DNA from: Rubritalea profundi
GTDB taxonomy: Bacteria > Verrucomicrobiota > Verrucomicrobiia > Verrucomicrobiales > Akkermansiaceae
Direction: 5' to 3'
DNA: 64,000 nt
Assembly: GCF_002954445.1 (NCBI RefSeq)
Contig: NZ_MQWA01000001.1
Coordinates: 1,771,781 to 1,835,780 of the forward strand
The position numbers and the translations under genes are program-made. Positions within the stretch are counted from its first letter, which is position 1; every line of letters starts with the position of its first letter. Below the pieces are notes generated by a model. The model searched no databases and was not told the DNA's origin. It saw only the letters and a program-made list of their open reading frames with translations. This document shows positions 36,376 to 45,691 of the stretch, piece by piece.

Positions 36376-37578
36376 ATGAAATTCCCAATTGCGTCAATTT
36401 GTATCGGCTCGAGCCTGTTTTTATCCTCAGCTCTCTATGTGGGAGCTCGGACATGGACAGATGTGAAGGGCCGCAAGATCGATGGGGAGATTATCTCTAA
36501 AAACATCACGAAAGTGAAGGTGGATGTGAAGGGGAAGTCTGTAGAGATACCGCTAAAAAAGCTTTCTCAGGCGGACCGCAACTTCGTGACTGGCTGGGAG
36601 CCAAAGGCTGCTGCTACGGATAAGAAGCAGACGGTAAATCCTGGTAAGCCAAGCAATGCTGAGGTCGAATCTTATTTTAACATCCCGTGGCCAGAACTGG
36701 TTTCTGCCGATGTGGGAATGGAGATTGAGGTGGAAGCGGGCCCAGAGAATACGTTTATTTATCGTAGTGAGAACTATGAATTTGTAAGTAATACCAAGCT
36801 GAGTAAAGTGGTGGTGAAGCGTTTCGCCATGTTGTTTGAAGCCACACGTCTCTATGTGCAGCAAATGCCCTACGCGAGCTTGAAATCCCATAAAAAGAGT
36901 GCAAATTATAAGGTCATGCTGTTTGACACGATGAGCTCGTATCATCGTGCTGGTGGGCCAGAGGGCTCCGCTGGTGTGTACGTGTCTTCGAAGGATGTGA
37001 TCATGGTTCCTTGCGCTAGCTTGGGCTTGATCAAGCGTAGGAGCAGCTGGGCACTCGATTACGATAAAACAAATAAAACACTGCCACACGAAATCACCCA
37101 CCAAGTGACGGACCGTGAATACTACGCGCAGGGAGCACGTGGCTGGTTTAGCGAAGGGATGGCGGAATACATCGCCGCGACACCCTATCGCAGTGGCAAG
37201 TTTAGTGCGAATAAAGCGGAGTCAGCAATCGAGCAATACGTGACCAATTTTTCAAAGAAAGATGGCCGTGGCAGAAACTTAGGAACAGAAATCAATGCTC
37301 CAGATTTGAAGCAATTTATGATGATGAGCTACAGCCAGTTTGCGGGAGCAAATGGCAATTTCAACTACGGTCTTGGTGCTCTGTTAGTGACCTATTTCAA
37401 CCACTACGATGGCGAGGGGGACGGAGAAAACATCAAAAACTTCCTGCGTGCCTTGAAGGCTGGAAAGACCGGCGAAGAAGCTATCGAGGTGCTGCGCGCT
37501 GGACGTAGTTTCGAGGAGCTAGAGGCTGATATCACCAAGGGCTGGCGCAAGCGTGGGGTGAAAATCAAGTTCAGCTAA
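36376..37578 (+). CDS. Secreted SHD1-domain protein with a gluzincin-type protease site
   Basis: 400 residues with a signal peptide (ICIGSSLFLSSALYVGA). Residues 24-72 are an SHD1-like module (RTWTDVKGRKIDGEIISKN), a domain frequent in secreted proteins of the PVC group. The C-terminal half has HEITH (LPHEITHQVTDREYY, near residue 238) and 20 residues later GWFSEGMAEYIA, i.e. the HExxH...E spacing of gluzincin peptidases. A secreted zinc peptidase is a good inference; substrate unknown. Confidence 0.8.
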   Translation: MKFPIASICIGSSLFLSSALYVGARTWTDVKGRKIDGEIISKNITKVKVDVKGKSVEIPLKKLSQADRNFVTGWEPKAAATDKKQTVNPGKPSNAEVESYFNIPWPELVSADVGMEIEVEAGPENTFIYRSENYEFVSNTKLSKVVVKRFAMLFEATRLYVQQMPYASLKSHKKSANYKVMLFDTMSSYHRAGGPEGSAGVYVSSKDVIMVPCASLGLIKRRSSWALDYDKTNKTLPHEITHQVTDREYYAQGARGWFSEGMAEYIAATPYRSGKFSANKAESAIEQYVTNFSKKDGRGRNLGTEINAPDLKQFMMMSYSQFAGANGNFNYGLGALLVTYFNHYDGEGDGENIKNFLRALKAGKTGEEAIEVLRAGRSFEELEADITKGWRKRGVKIKFS

Positions 37579-37617
37579 AAAAGAATGCCCAGCTGTGAAA
37601 TACAGACTGGGCATTGA
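37577..37617 (-). terminator. Terminator between dapF and the SHD1 gene
   Basis: AATGCCCAG (37584-37592) pairs with CTGGGCATT (37607-37615). On the - strand the hairpin is followed by CTTTTTT, so it terminates dapF; it also lies right at the stop of the convergent gene. Confidence 0.75.
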
Positions 37618-37640
37618 AAGGGTTTAAATCTAGTGAGACT

Positions 37641-38453
37641 TTAAACGAGGTCAGTCTTGCCGCTGAAGACAAAGTCTGCTGGGCCAGTGAGTGTGACATT
37701 GGTGAACTTGTTATCGCCAACTGGCTCGAAGCCGATCTCCAGCGTGTCGCCGCCAGCGACGTCGACCTTCACTGGCGACTGAGCACCGGTGAGGATGTGG
37801 TGGAACAACGCGCAAGCACACATGCCTGTGCCACAAGCGAGGGTTTCACCTTCCACCCCGCGCTCGTAAGTGCGGATAGCAATGTGGTCGTCTGCGATGA
37901 TTGCCGCAAAATTCGCGTTCGTGCCATTAGGCGCAAAGCGATTGTGATAGCGGATAGCCGCACCATTTTCCAGAACATCGAGAGCCGGGAGGTCATCGAC
38001 AAAGCCTACAGCGTGCGGCACGCCAGTGTTGACGAAATGCACTTGATTGAGGTCTTCGAGTTCAACTGCCGTATTCATTTCGAGGTCGAATGGATCAGAC
38101 ATCGCGATTCGAACATTGCTGCCGATAAGCTCGGCGCTGAGTGTTCCAGCAATGGTTTCAAAAGTAACGAGCTCTTTTGTTGGAGACGAAGAAAGTTGAG
38201 CGGTGTAGGCGCCAAAACAGCGGGCACCATTGCCACACATTTCAGCTTCTCCACCGTCCGCGTTGTAGTAGCGGAACTTGTAGTCAGCACCCTTTTCGGC
38301 AGGCTCTACTGCGAGCAGGCCATCGGCTCCAACACCGCGGTGGCGGTCGCAAAGCAGCTCGATTTGTGCGGTGGTGAGATTTGTTTTTAGATCGCGGTTG
38401 TCAATGACAACGAAGTCGTTGCCCGCGCCATTCATTTTAGTGAAATTTAGCAT
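37641..38453 (-). CDS. dapF: Diaminopimelate epimerase
   Basis: Converts LL- to meso-diaminopimelate for lysine and peptidoglycan. 270 residues with KMNGAGNDFVVIDNR at the N-terminus, both catalytic cysteines in their usual contexts (EMCGNGARC near residue 73 and LACGTGMCACA near residue 213), and the HFVNTGVPHAVGF region. It follows trpA with 30 bp between, an operon of two unrelated amino-acid genes. Confidence 0.97.
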   Translation of the reverse strand: MLNFTKMNGAGNDFVVIDNRDLKTNLTTAQIELLCDRHRGVGADGLLAVEPAEKGADYKFRYYNADGGEAEMCGNGARCFGAYTAQLSSSPTKELVTFETIAGTLSAELIGSNVRIAMSDPFDLEMNTAVELEDLNQVHFVNTGVPHAVGFVDDLPALDVLENGAAIRYHNRFAPNGTNANFAAIIADDHIAIRTYERGVEGETLACGTGMCACALFHHILTGAQSPVKVDVAGGDTLEIGFEPVGDNKFTNVTLTGPADFVFSGKTDLV

Positions 38454-38483
38454 AACAGTGAGGTGTTATAGATTATTTGAAAA

Positions 38484-39296
38484 CTAGGTGGTTAGGAGCC
38501 CTTTAGACGCCTGGATGAGCGGGGTGGTGAAGGCTGCGACTTTGGCCGCGACGTCAGCACAGTCAGCATTTTCTGCTACCTGATTGACGATGCATGAGCC
38601 TACGACAACTCCATCACAAACGGATCCAACCATAGCAGCTTGCTCAGGTGTGTTGATTCCAAAGCCAATGCAAACAGGCGTGTCAGTGTACTTCTTAATG
38701 CGGGCCACTGTGTCGCCGATCGCGGCAGATGGTGCCGCCTGCGCACCAGTCACGCCGGAGCGAGAAAGCGCGTAAATAAAGCCTTCGGATTGCTGAGCCA
38801 GTGCTGCGATACGCTCTTCTGGAGAAGTCGGAGCAATCAGAGTGATGTGCTTGAGTCCTTCGTGAGCCGCGAGCTCTTTGTTGTGCTTCACTTCGTCCGG
38901 TGGAAGGTCGAGCAAGAGCACGCCATCCGCACCAGCCGCTGCTGCGTCGCTGTGGAATTTCTCGAAACCGTATGTGTAAATCGGGTTGAGGTAAGTGAAG
39001 AGCACGATCGGAGTCTCGTGGGTCTCGCGGAAGTCGCGAACCAATTGAAGAATTTTCACGAAAGTAGTGCCGGCCTTGAGCGCGCGCTCAGCAGCCAGTT
39101 GGTTGACTACGCCGTCGGCCAGTGGATCGGAAAAAGGAACGCCTAGCTCGATCACGTCGGCACCCGCGTCTGCAAGACCACGGATGATTTCGAGAGACTT
39201 TTCCAAGTTTGGATCACCCGCAGCGACGTACGCGATGAAGGCTGGAGTGTGAGTTTCGGCCAACTTTTGAAAAGTGGTATCGATGCGGTTGCTCAT
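38484..39296 (-). CDS. trpA: Tryptophan synthase alpha subunit
   Basis: Releases indole from indole-3-glycerol phosphate and passes it to TrpB. The (beta/alpha)8 barrel carries the catalytic Glu in DVIELGVPFSDPLADG (residues 44-59) and Asp in DGVLLLDLPPDE. The phosphate loop region is CIGFGINTPEQA. No trpB is in the window; here trpA heads an operon with dapF. Confidence 0.97.
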   Translation of the reverse strand: MSNRIDTTFQKLAETHTPAFIAYVAAGDPNLEKSLEIIRGLADAGADVIELGVPFSDPLADGVVNQLAAERALKAGTTFVKILQLVRDFRETHETPIVLFTYLNPIYTYGFEKFHSDAAAAGADGVLLLDLPPDEVKHNKELAAHEGLKHITLIAPTSPEERIAALAQQSEGFIYALSRSGVTGAQAAPSAAIGDTVARIKKYTDTPVCIGFGINTPEQAAMVGSVCDGVVVGSCIVNQVAENADCADVAAKVAAFTTPLIQASKGLLTT

Positions 39297-39365
39297 GAAA
39301 GAAAGCTGGCTCTGGTTGGGCTGATTTTCAAGCTGAATATGCAGTCTTTAGCAAGGATGCTATCA

Positions 39366-39935
39366 TCACCTTCTCTTGTTAACCCTATTTTTTAAGTTAA
39401 CTTCCGCTAAGCTCACGCGTGCGTCAACAATAGTCAGCTTGATTGAATACGCATACCAATCCTCTGGTAAATCTGATGGGTTACTTACCCACTCTGTCCA
39501 ACTTCCTTCACTATCGAAAGATAGGACATTATTTTCCCACCTTAGGTGCTTGGCAAATGAATCCCTCCCTCCCTTCAACCGCTTGTGACGCCCATAAATA
39601 TTCTGGTGATAATCAGGTAATTTGAGTTCTTCAGCGGTATCATTATGAAATCGGATAATCCTGACTTCGGATGTGGTTTTAGTCCCACCACTAATTACAG
39701 CCAACAATGTTGAATCGGGACTCCAAATCAGCTCGATAAATCTATTCGGTTCATACGTAGAGGCAATGGTTCGACATATAACCTTCCCCCCTGACTTCAT
39801 CCTAATGGTCAGGTTATCTTCATATAGTATCTTAGACGTATATATGACCTCATACTTACCATCAGGAGAATCACGAACTTCATCAGCATGACCTAGTGAT
39901 ATGAAAAAGAATAGTGCCAGCGCGATGAATTTCAT
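39366..39935 (-). CDS. Secreted protein of unknown function, 189 aa
   Basis: A short signal peptide (MKFIALALFFFISLGHA) precedes a beta-rich body with propeller-like phrases (SPDGKYEVIYTSK; LIWSPDSTLLAVISGG). By eye the DNA is richer in A+T than its neighbours, compatible with transfer. Upstream lies a 9-bp hairpin. No family assigned. Confidence 0.7.
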   Translation of the reverse strand: MKFIALALFFFISLGHADEVRDSPDGKYEVIYTSKILYEDNLTIRMKSGGKVICRTIASTYEPNRFIELIWSPDSTLLAVISGGTKTTSEVRIIRFHNDTAEELKLPDYHQNIYGRHKRLKGGRDSFAKHLRWENNVLSFDSEGSWTEWVSNPSDLPEDWYAYSIKLTIVDARVSLAEVNLKNRVNKRR

Positions 39936-39987
39936 TATAATTGGCGAATTTTAGAGCAATGGCTCGCCTGGGTAAAGTTCGAATTGA

Positions 39988-40017
39988 GCAGACGGCTTTT
40001 TCGCAGCCGCCGTCTGC
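39988..40017 (-). other. Hairpin of unknown role
   Basis: GCAGACGGC (39988-39996) and GCCGTCTGC (40009-40017) form a perfect 9-bp stem around 12 nt. On the - strand it sits about 50 nt upstream of the secreted-protein start and after the lpd terminator, so it could be part of that gene's leader or a repeat. Confidence 0.35.
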
Positions 40018-40060
40018 GCCTGGATTACCCGAGGCCTCACTAGGTTCGGGCTTGGGGTAG

Positions 40061-40107
40061 TATGTGGTGTCACTTCGTGAGACTTTGAAGCTCCAGAGGA
40101 CTAGCTC
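40061..40107 (+). repeat. Intergenic repeat copy 2 (GTGGTGTCAC family)
   Basis: GTGGTGTCACTTCGTGAGAC here matches the copy at 7879-7925. Non-coding, between lpd and a hypothetical gene. Confidence 0.5.
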
Positions 40108-40111
40108 AAAG

Positions 40112-40143
40112 AAAAAGGCGACTCGTTGCCGAGTCGCCTTTGG
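40112..40143 (-). terminator. Intrinsic terminator of lpd
   Basis: On the - strand AAAGGCGACTC - GGCAAC - GAGTCGCCTTTTTC: 11-bp GC-rich stem with T-run, 44 bp after the stop. Confidence 0.85.
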
Positions 40144-40186
40144 GGAAATATGTTGCTGCCGAGCTGGGGCCCGGCGCTCCCAGGGT

Positions 40187-41566
40187 TTAGAAGTGGATTG
40201 CGTGGCCGTCTGCGTCGAGAGTGGCCTCGTGGATTGCTTCTGCGAGTGTTGGGTGGGCGTGGATGGTGCTGTGGATTTCATCCGCAGTACATTCCATTTC
40301 GAGCGCGAGACCCATTTCAGCGATAAGCTCAGTGGCGTTATCGCCGATGATGTGAGCGCCGAGGAGTTCGCCGTGCTCTTTTCCGAAGAGGAGCTTAACG
40401 AAGCCTTCAGTGTCAGCTGCAGCTTGTGCTTTGCCGATCGCAGCGAATGGGAATTTACCCACTTTGTATTCTACGCCTTCTTCCTTGAGTGCGCGCTCAG
40501 TCTTACCGACTGATGCCACCTGTGGGTGAGCGTAAGTACAACCTGGGAAGTTGCCAACCTTGCGTGGAATCTTGCCTTCGACGAAGAGACCTTCAACACA
40601 CTGAACAGCCTCGAATGAAGCGGTGTGTGCGAGCCATGGTGGGCCAGAGATATCACCGCATGCGTAAACGTTAGGGATTGATGTCTCGTAACGATCACCG
40701 ACTTTGATGAAGCCGCGGTCGAGCTCGGGCTCGAGGCCACCAGGAAGTACTGGAGCCACACCGATAGCCACGAGGCAGACATCAGCGGTGATTTCCTGTG
40801 AACCCTTAGCATTTTCAACTGTGAGAGTCACGGAGTCGCCGTTGTCCTTAGTGCCAGTCACCTTAGTGCCAGTGAGGCAGTTGATGCCTTGCTTCTTGAA
40901 GGACTTGCCGATTTCAGCACCTATCTCGTCGTCTTCGACAGGAAGGATGTTAGGAAGCATCTCGATGAGAGTCACCTTGGTGCCAAATGCATTGTAGATG
41001 TAGGCAAACTCAACACCGATAGCGCCAGCGCCGATGATGGCGAGGGACTTAGGTTGCTCAGCAAGGTTCATTGCTTCTTTAGAAGAAATGACGGAGGTGC
41101 CGTTGAATGGAAGTGGTGGGAGCTCGCGGCTCTTGCAACCAGTAGTGATGAGGATGTTAGCACCAGTGATAGTTTGCTTAGTGCCGTCCTTTGCTGTGAC
41201 TTCTACAGTGTTCTCACCAGTCACAGCGCCGTAGCCTTTGACGTAGTCGACCTTGTTCTTCTTGAAGAGGAACTCGATGCCGCCAGCGAGACGTGAGGAA
41301 ACTTTACGTGATCGTCCAACTACTTTGGTCCAATCGAACGCAAGGTTGTCGAAGGAAATACCAAACTCGCCAGCCTTCTTGGTGAGTGTCTGGTAGAGTT
41401 CAGCATTCTTGAGAAGTGCTTTTGTTGGGATACAACCCCAGTTGAGACATGTGCCGCCAGCGCGGTCTACTTCTACACAAGCTACCTTTTTACCGAGTTG
41501 AGCTGCGCGGATAGCGCCAACATAACCGGCAGGGCCGCCGCCAATAACAATGAGGTCGTATGACAT
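40187..41566 (-). CDS. lpdA: Dihydrolipoyl dehydrogenase
   Basis: FAD- and NAD-dependent E3 component shared by the 2-oxoacid dehydrogenase complexes and the glycine cleavage system. 459 residues with the FAD loop VIGGGPAGYVGAIRAAQLG, the redox-active disulfide GGTCLNWGCIPTKAL (residues 38-52), the NAD loop IIGAGAIGVEFAY and the C-terminal catalytic HAHPTLAEA. It stands alone with its own terminator; E1 and E2 genes must lie elsewhere. Confidence 0.97.
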   Translation of the reverse strand: MSYDLIVIGGGPAGYVGAIRAAQLGKKVACVEVDRAGGTCLNWGCIPTKALLKNAELYQTLTKKAGEFGISFDNLAFDWTKVVGRSRKVSSRLAGGIEFLFKKNKVDYVKGYGAVTGENTVEVTAKDGTKQTITGANILITTGCKSRELPPLPFNGTSVISSKEAMNLAEQPKSLAIIGAGAIGVEFAYIYNAFGTKVTLIEMLPNILPVEDDEIGAEIGKSFKKQGINCLTGTKVTGTKDNGDSVTLTVENAKGSQEITADVCLVAIGVAPVLPGGLEPELDRGFIKVGDRYETSIPNVYACGDISGPPWLAHTASFEAVQCVEGLFVEGKIPRKVGNFPGCTYAHPQVASVGKTERALKEEGVEYKVGKFPFAAIGKAQAAADTEGFVKLLFGKEHGELLGAHIIGDNATELIAEMGLALEMECTADEIHSTIHAHPTLAEAIHEATLDADGHAIHF

Positions 41567-41703
41567 AATTTTTATTTAGGTTGAAAATTTCCCGAGCGGC
41601 ATTGAATACACGCCCCGAACGCGGCCAAGGTAGGGTGAAAAGACTACATTTCAACCCTAAAGCGAGAAGTGATATTCATGAGAGAAATGAGAATACTATC
41701 TAA

Positions 41704-41952
41704 TCAAGAAATGGGAGTCGGGAGGGTGAGCATTGCTGCGCCAATGAGCAGGCCGCCAATAACTACTGTGGCTGCCGGTTTGGAGGCTTCTTTCCAGTGA
41801 ATGAAGAGGAATAAAATTTCGGCTAGTGGAATGAATATGCACGCGAGCACCCACCATAAGCTCTTCATGAAGCAAGTGATGAGAAACCATAGTGCTCCAA
41901 TAGTGGTCAAAGTTAAGCCTAGCATGAGGAATAAATATCCTAAAATCTCCAT
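41704..41952 (-). CDS. Small membrane protein, 82 aa, downstream of rpe
   Basis: Three hydrophobic segments (FLMLGLTLTTIGALWFLITC; WWVLACIFIPLAEILFLFIHW; AATVVIGGLLIGAAML) and little else. It begins 7 bp after the rpe stop and is likely cotranscribed. Function not recognised. Confidence 0.6.
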   Translation of the reverse strand: MEILGYLFLMLGLTLTTIGALWFLITCFMKSLWWVLACIFIPLAEILFLFIHWKEASKPAATVVIGGLLIGAAMLTLPTPIS

Positions 41953-41959
41953 GACGTTA

Positions 41960-42628
41960 TTACGCCTCGCGCATGGCGGTGATGGCAGCCTTCATGTCCG
42001 TTGCTCCGAAGGCGGATGAGCCTGCGACTAGGACATTGGCTCCTGCTTTTGCTGCGATCGCTGCGGTGGTGGGGTTGACTCCGCCGTCGACTTCGATGTG
42101 GAACTCAAGTCCATGTGCTTCACGGTAGGCTGCTGCTGCTTCTACTTTACGCATCATGTCTTCCATAAATGCTTGGCCACCAAATCCTGGAATTACGGTC
42201 ATCGGTAGCAGGAGGTCGATGTGGGCAAGGTGGGGGACGACTTCTTCAAAAGGCGTCGCTGGGTTGAGTGCTAGGCCTGCGAGGACACCGGCTTTGCGGA
42301 TCTCAGCAAGCGTGTGAGCTACGTTGTGGTCAGCCTCGACATGGACGGTGATCATGTTGGCCCCACAGGCGAGGAAGCGTGGCAGGTAATGGTCTGGGCG
42401 TGAGATCATCAGGTGGACGTCGAGAAAGATGTCGGTGCTCTCGTGAATGGCCTGGATCATTTGTGGTCCAAATGAAATGTTGTCTACAAAGTGGCCGTCC
42501 ATCACATCGAGGTGCAGCCAGTCAGCTCCCGAGTTGATGGCTCTAGTGACTTCTTCAGTGACCCTGCCCCAATCTGCAGCGAGGAGTGAGGGGGCGAGGA
42601 TGCGATCTGTGTGGTGCCATTTCTTCAT
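41960..42628 (-). CDS. rpe: Ribulose-phosphate 3-epimerase
   Basis: Interconverts ribulose 5-phosphate and xylulose 5-phosphate. From ATG 42628 the protein has 222 residues with ILAPSLLAADWGRV at the start, WLHLDVMDGHFVDNISFGP (metal ligands and catalytic Asp) and VDGGVNPTTAAIAAKAGANV near the end. A longer in-frame start at 42730 would overlap the divergent tadA gene and was rejected. Confidence 0.95.
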   Translation of the reverse strand: MKKWHHTDRILAPSLLAADWGRVTEEVTRAINSGADWLHLDVMDGHFVDNISFGPQMIQAIHESTDIFLDVHLMISRPDHYLPRFLACGANMITVHVEADHNVAHTLAEIRKAGVLAGLALNPATPFEEVVPHLAHIDLLLPMTVIPGFGGQAFMEDMMRKVEAAAAYREAHGLEFHIEVDGGVNPTTAAIAAKAGANVLVAGSSAFGATDMKAAITAMREA

Positions 42629-42701
42629 GTGATGAATGCTAAGTAAAAATTTCAGAGGTTTCAAGTTGGCAGTTAGCCATAGACTGATTACATCTAGCTG
42701 C

Positions 42702-43241
42702 ATGAGCGAGAATTTCTTGATCGAAGGCAAGAGTGATGAATTTTACATGGAGCTGGCACTGCGCGAGGCGGTGAAGGCTGCCAATGCTGGAGAAGTGCCT
42801 ATTGGCGCGGTGATCGTGAAGGACGATAGGGTGATAGCTCGGTCGTGGAATCAGGTGGAAACTCTGAAGGACGCTACAGCTCACGCTGAAATGCTGGCCC
42901 TAACTTCAGCGATGAGTTCTGTAGGTGACTGGAGGTTAGAGGGCTGCACAGTCTTCGTGACCAAAGAACCATGTCCGATGTGTGCGGGTGCCTTGGTGCA
43001 CTGTAGACCTGATAGAGTAGTCTTCGGAATTCCCGACCCAAAAGGGGGGGCGGCTGGTGGATGGATCAATTTATTAGACTCGAATCCGCCTTTAAATCAC
43101 AAGTGTGAGGTTACTTCCGAGGTTTTAAAGGATGAATGTTTGGCTATTTTGCAAAGTTTTTTTAGAGAGGCTAGAGCGAAGAAAAAAGCGGAGAAAGACG
43201 CTAAAAAGCAAGACTCTTCAAATGAAGTAGAGGATTCCTAA
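42702..43241 (+). CDS. tadA: tRNA-adenosine(34) deaminase
   Basis: Makes inosine at the wobble position of tRNA-Arg(ACG). The zinc deaminase signature is complete: HAE (DATAHAEMLAL) and PCPMCAGAL (residues 85-93), with NAGEVPIGAVIVKD at the N-terminus. 179 residues with a Lys-rich C-terminal tail (KKKAEKDAKKQ). ATG 42702 is preferred; the upstream extension to 42636 lacks homology. It diverges from rpe. Confidence 0.92.
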   Translation: MSENFLIEGKSDEFYMELALREAVKAANAGEVPIGAVIVKDDRVIARSWNQVETLKDATAHAEMLALTSAMSSVGDWRLEGCTVFVTKEPCPMCAGALVHCRPDRVVFGIPDPKGGAAGGWINLLDSNPPLNHKCEVTSEVLKDECLAILQSFFREARAKKKAEKDAKKQDSSNEVEDS

Positions 43242-43372
43242 CTGTTTTAAAGGGCTGATTGATTTGCGATTATGTCACAACGTCCATAGAAACCTCTAGA
43301 CAAGGTAAGGTATTCCACCCAAATTGGTTCCGCCACCTTGAGGTAATAAAAGCAAAACGACACACACAATAT

Positions 43373-43404
43373 GGCGAGGACTTCGGTTCCTCGCCTTATT
43401 ATTT
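43373..43404 (+). terminator. Hairpin with CTTCGGT loop, probable tadA terminator
   Basis: GGCGAGGA - CTTCGGT - TCCTCGCC (43373-43395), an 8-bp perfect stem, then TTATTATTT. The loop resembles the stable UUCG type. 131 bp downstream of tadA. Confidence 0.6.
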
Positions 43405-43548
43405 CACCAACATCGGCTCAAGACATCCTCGCTGGTTGCTTGCAGTCAAAAGCTTCCATTGGGCAACCGAAGGTCTCAATCTCGCAAGTCCGGATACATC
43501 ACGTGATCGTGATTGTAGAGGAGAGCCGGGCGCTTTCTTCACAGGCAC

Positions 43549-43582
43549 AAAAAAGCGAGACCGTGACGATCTCGCTTTTTTT
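43549..43582. terminator. Bidirectional intrinsic terminator, accC side
   Basis: AAAAAAGCGAGA - (CCGTGACGA) - TCTCGCTTTTTTT: runs of A before and T after the stem let it act in both directions. It lies 25 bp from the accC stop. Confidence 0.85.
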
Positions 43583-43606
43583 AAATGAAATGCTAGTTTG
43601 GAAAGC

Positions 43607-44971
43607 TTATGATTTTTCCGCGATTTTCTCTTCGAGGAATCTACCAACCCAAGCAATATCGTACTTGCCAGCAATGAAGTCTGGGTGGTTGATGATTTCG
43701 ATCTGGAATGGGATCGTTGTCTTGATGCCGGTGACCATGAACTCACGCAGTGCGCGATTCATGCGGGCAATAGTGATTTCACGGGTGGCTCCAGTACAAA
43801 TGAGCTTAGCAATCATTGAGTCGTAGTACGGTGGGACCGAGTAGCCTGAGTAGACGTGGGTGTCTACACGGACGCCTTTGCCGCCTGGTGCATACCAGAG
43901 ATCGATCTTGCCTGGGCTAGGAGCGAAGTTGTTGTACGGGTCTTCCGCATTGATGCGGCACTCGATGGCCCAGCCGCGAGGTGTGGCTTCGAGCACGTGA
44001 TGGGAAAGTGCTTCGCCAGCAGCAACACGAATTTGTTCCTTAATGAGCTCGCAGCCCATGACCTCTTCGGTAACCGGGTGCTCTACCTGGATACGTGTGT
44101 TCATCTCCATGAAGTAGAAATCAGTGGCTTCGGCATTGACCAAGTACTCGATAGTTCCAGCATTCTCGTAACCGATGTTCTTTACCAGCGAAACGGAGGC
44201 ATCAGCCATGCGCTTACGGAGTTCTGGGGTGATGAGGGGCGATGGACATTCCTCGATGATCTTCTGGTTGCGGCGCTGCATGGAGCAGTCGCGCTCACCG
44301 AGCTGGATCGCATTGCCGTGGGTGTCACCAAAGATTTGGAACTCCACATGGTGCGGGTTGATTACTAACTTCTCAAGGTAGCATTCGCCGTTGCCAAAGC
44401 AGGCAATCGCTTCTTGCGACGCTTGGTTGTAAAGGTCGATGAAGTCGTCTTCGCTGAAGGATGGGCGCATGCCGCGACCACCACCACCAGCAGTGGCTTT
44501 GATCATCACTGGGAAACCAATTTCCTTCGCAAGTTCAAGACCGTGCTCGGCAGATTCTAGAATGCCGTCAGAACCTGGTGTGACTGGAACGCCATTCTCT
44601 AGCGCTGTGGCACGAGCGGTGTTCTTGTCGCCCATCTGACGAATTGTGTCGGCGCGAGGTCCGATGAATTTGATGTCGCAGCTTTCGCAGATTTCTACGA
44701 AGCGGGCATTCTCAGAGAGGAAGCCATATCCTGGGTGAATAGCATCTGCTTCGGTAATCTCGGCGGCCGCGATGATGCGGTCGGGCATAAGATAGGAATC
44801 TTTGGAAGGGCCGGATCCAATACAGACTGCTTCGTCAGCGAGCTGGACGTGCATGGAGTCGACATCGGCTTCTGAATACACAGCGACAGATGGGACGCCG
44901 ATTTCACGACAGGCTCGGATGACTCGGAGGGCGATTTCGCCACGGTTAGCGACTAAGACTTTTTTGAACAT
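43607..44971 (-). CDS. accC: Biotin carboxylase subunit of acetyl-CoA carboxylase
   Basis: ATP-grasp enzyme that carboxylates the biotin on AccB for fatty-acid synthesis. 454 residues: KVLVANRGEIALRVIRACRE at the N-terminus, the ATP loop KATAGGGGRGMR (near 159), ERDCSMQRRNQKIIEE and the catalytic EMNTRIQVEHPVTE. It lies 58 bp downstream of accB in the same direction. Confidence 0.98.
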   Translation of the reverse strand: MFKKVLVANRGEIALRVIRACREIGVPSVAVYSEADVDSMHVQLADEAVCIGSGPSKDSYLMPDRIIAAAEITEADAIHPGYGFLSENARFVEICESCDIKFIGPRADTIRQMGDKNTARATALENGVPVTPGSDGILESAEHGLELAKEIGFPVMIKATAGGGGRGMRPSFSEDDFIDLYNQASQEAIACFGNGECYLEKLVINPHHVEFQIFGDTHGNAIQLGERDCSMQRRNQKIIEECPSPLITPELRKRMADASVSLVKNIGYENAGTIEYLVNAEATDFYFMEMNTRIQVEHPVTEEVMGCELIKEQIRVAAGEALSHHVLEATPRGWAIECRINAEDPYNNFAPSPGKIDLWYAPGGKGVRVDTHVYSGYSVPPYYDSMIAKLICTGATREITIARMNRALREFMVTGIKTTIPFQIEIINHPDFIAGKYDIAWVGRFLEEKIAEKS

Positions 44972-45029
44972 GATACAAAAATCTACCTAGGTAGCTCAGG
45001 TAAAAGAGGTGGTTCGGCAGCTGCCGGGA

Positions 45030-45500
45030 TTAGCTGAGAGTGAAGAGCGCGTCGCCGAACTGGACTGGTGTTGCCTCGTCCACGTTGATGGATGTGACTG
45101 TACCAGATGTCTCGGCTTTGATTTCGTTCATCACCTTCATTGCTTCGATGATGCAGATGGTCTGACCTTCACTGATAGTGTCGCCGACTTCTACGAAGTT
45201 TGGAGAATCTGGTGACGGCTTGCAGTAGAACGTTCCCACCATTGGTGAGTCAATTGTCTTACCTGCTGGAGCAGCTGCGGCTTCTGCAGGTGCACTGGCG
45301 GCTACTGGAGCCGCTTGTGCTACTGGAGCAGGTGCTGTTGCATACTGAGGTGCTGGCATGGAGGCAAAAGCTGCCTGAATAGATTCGGTATCGAGACCTT
45401 TCTTAAGCTTGAGATTGAAGTCTTCCTTCTCAATATGGAAGTAGGAAAGATCGTGCTCGTCCATGAGCTCTACGATTTTACGGATTTCGTTGTGGTCCAC
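45030..45500 (-). CDS. accB: Biotin carboxyl carrier protein of acetyl-CoA carboxylase
   Basis: 156 residues: a short N-terminal segment, an Ala/Pro-rich hinge (ATAPAPVAQAAPVAASAPA, about 53-75), and the biotinyl domain with the lysine in IIEAMKVMNEIKAE near residue 122 (AMKV rather than AMKM). Cotranscribed with accC. Confidence 0.97.
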   Translation of the reverse strand: MDHNEIRKIVELMDEHDLSYFHIEKEDFNLKLKKGLDTESIQAAFASMPAPQYATAPAPVAQAAPVAASAPAEAAAAPAGKTIDSPMVGTFYCKPSPDSPNFVEVGDTISEGQTICIIEAMKVMNEIKAETSGTVTSINVDEATPVQFGDALFTLS

Positions 45501-45691
45501 GATAGTATGTTAGCTAAATTAAATAAATCACCGACGCCCGAGTCAGTGTGAAGGCTTACAAGGTAACTGTGCGGATGAGAGAGCGTCAAGCGCGGATCAG
45601 TGATAGTTTACACGTATTGTTCACAACTTATTTACAATAGAGAGATAATTCCTTGTCTAATTTTAGGCAATCTGTCTAAGTTGTTAAATGT

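Larger units (their letters stand above)
43242..43606. other. Gap between convergent tadA and accC
   Basis: 365 bp with no credible gene; an open frame of 109 codons here has no recognisable content and contains two hairpin terminators. The first hairpin is oriented for tadA, the second for accC, and both are listed separately. Confidence 0.5.

Noticed and set aside
37614-38390. 258-codon + strand frame
   Set aside because: Shadow of dapF on the opposite strand; no homology in its translation.
43259-43588. 109-codon frame between tadA and accC
   Set aside because: Contains two terminator hairpins and no recognisable protein content.
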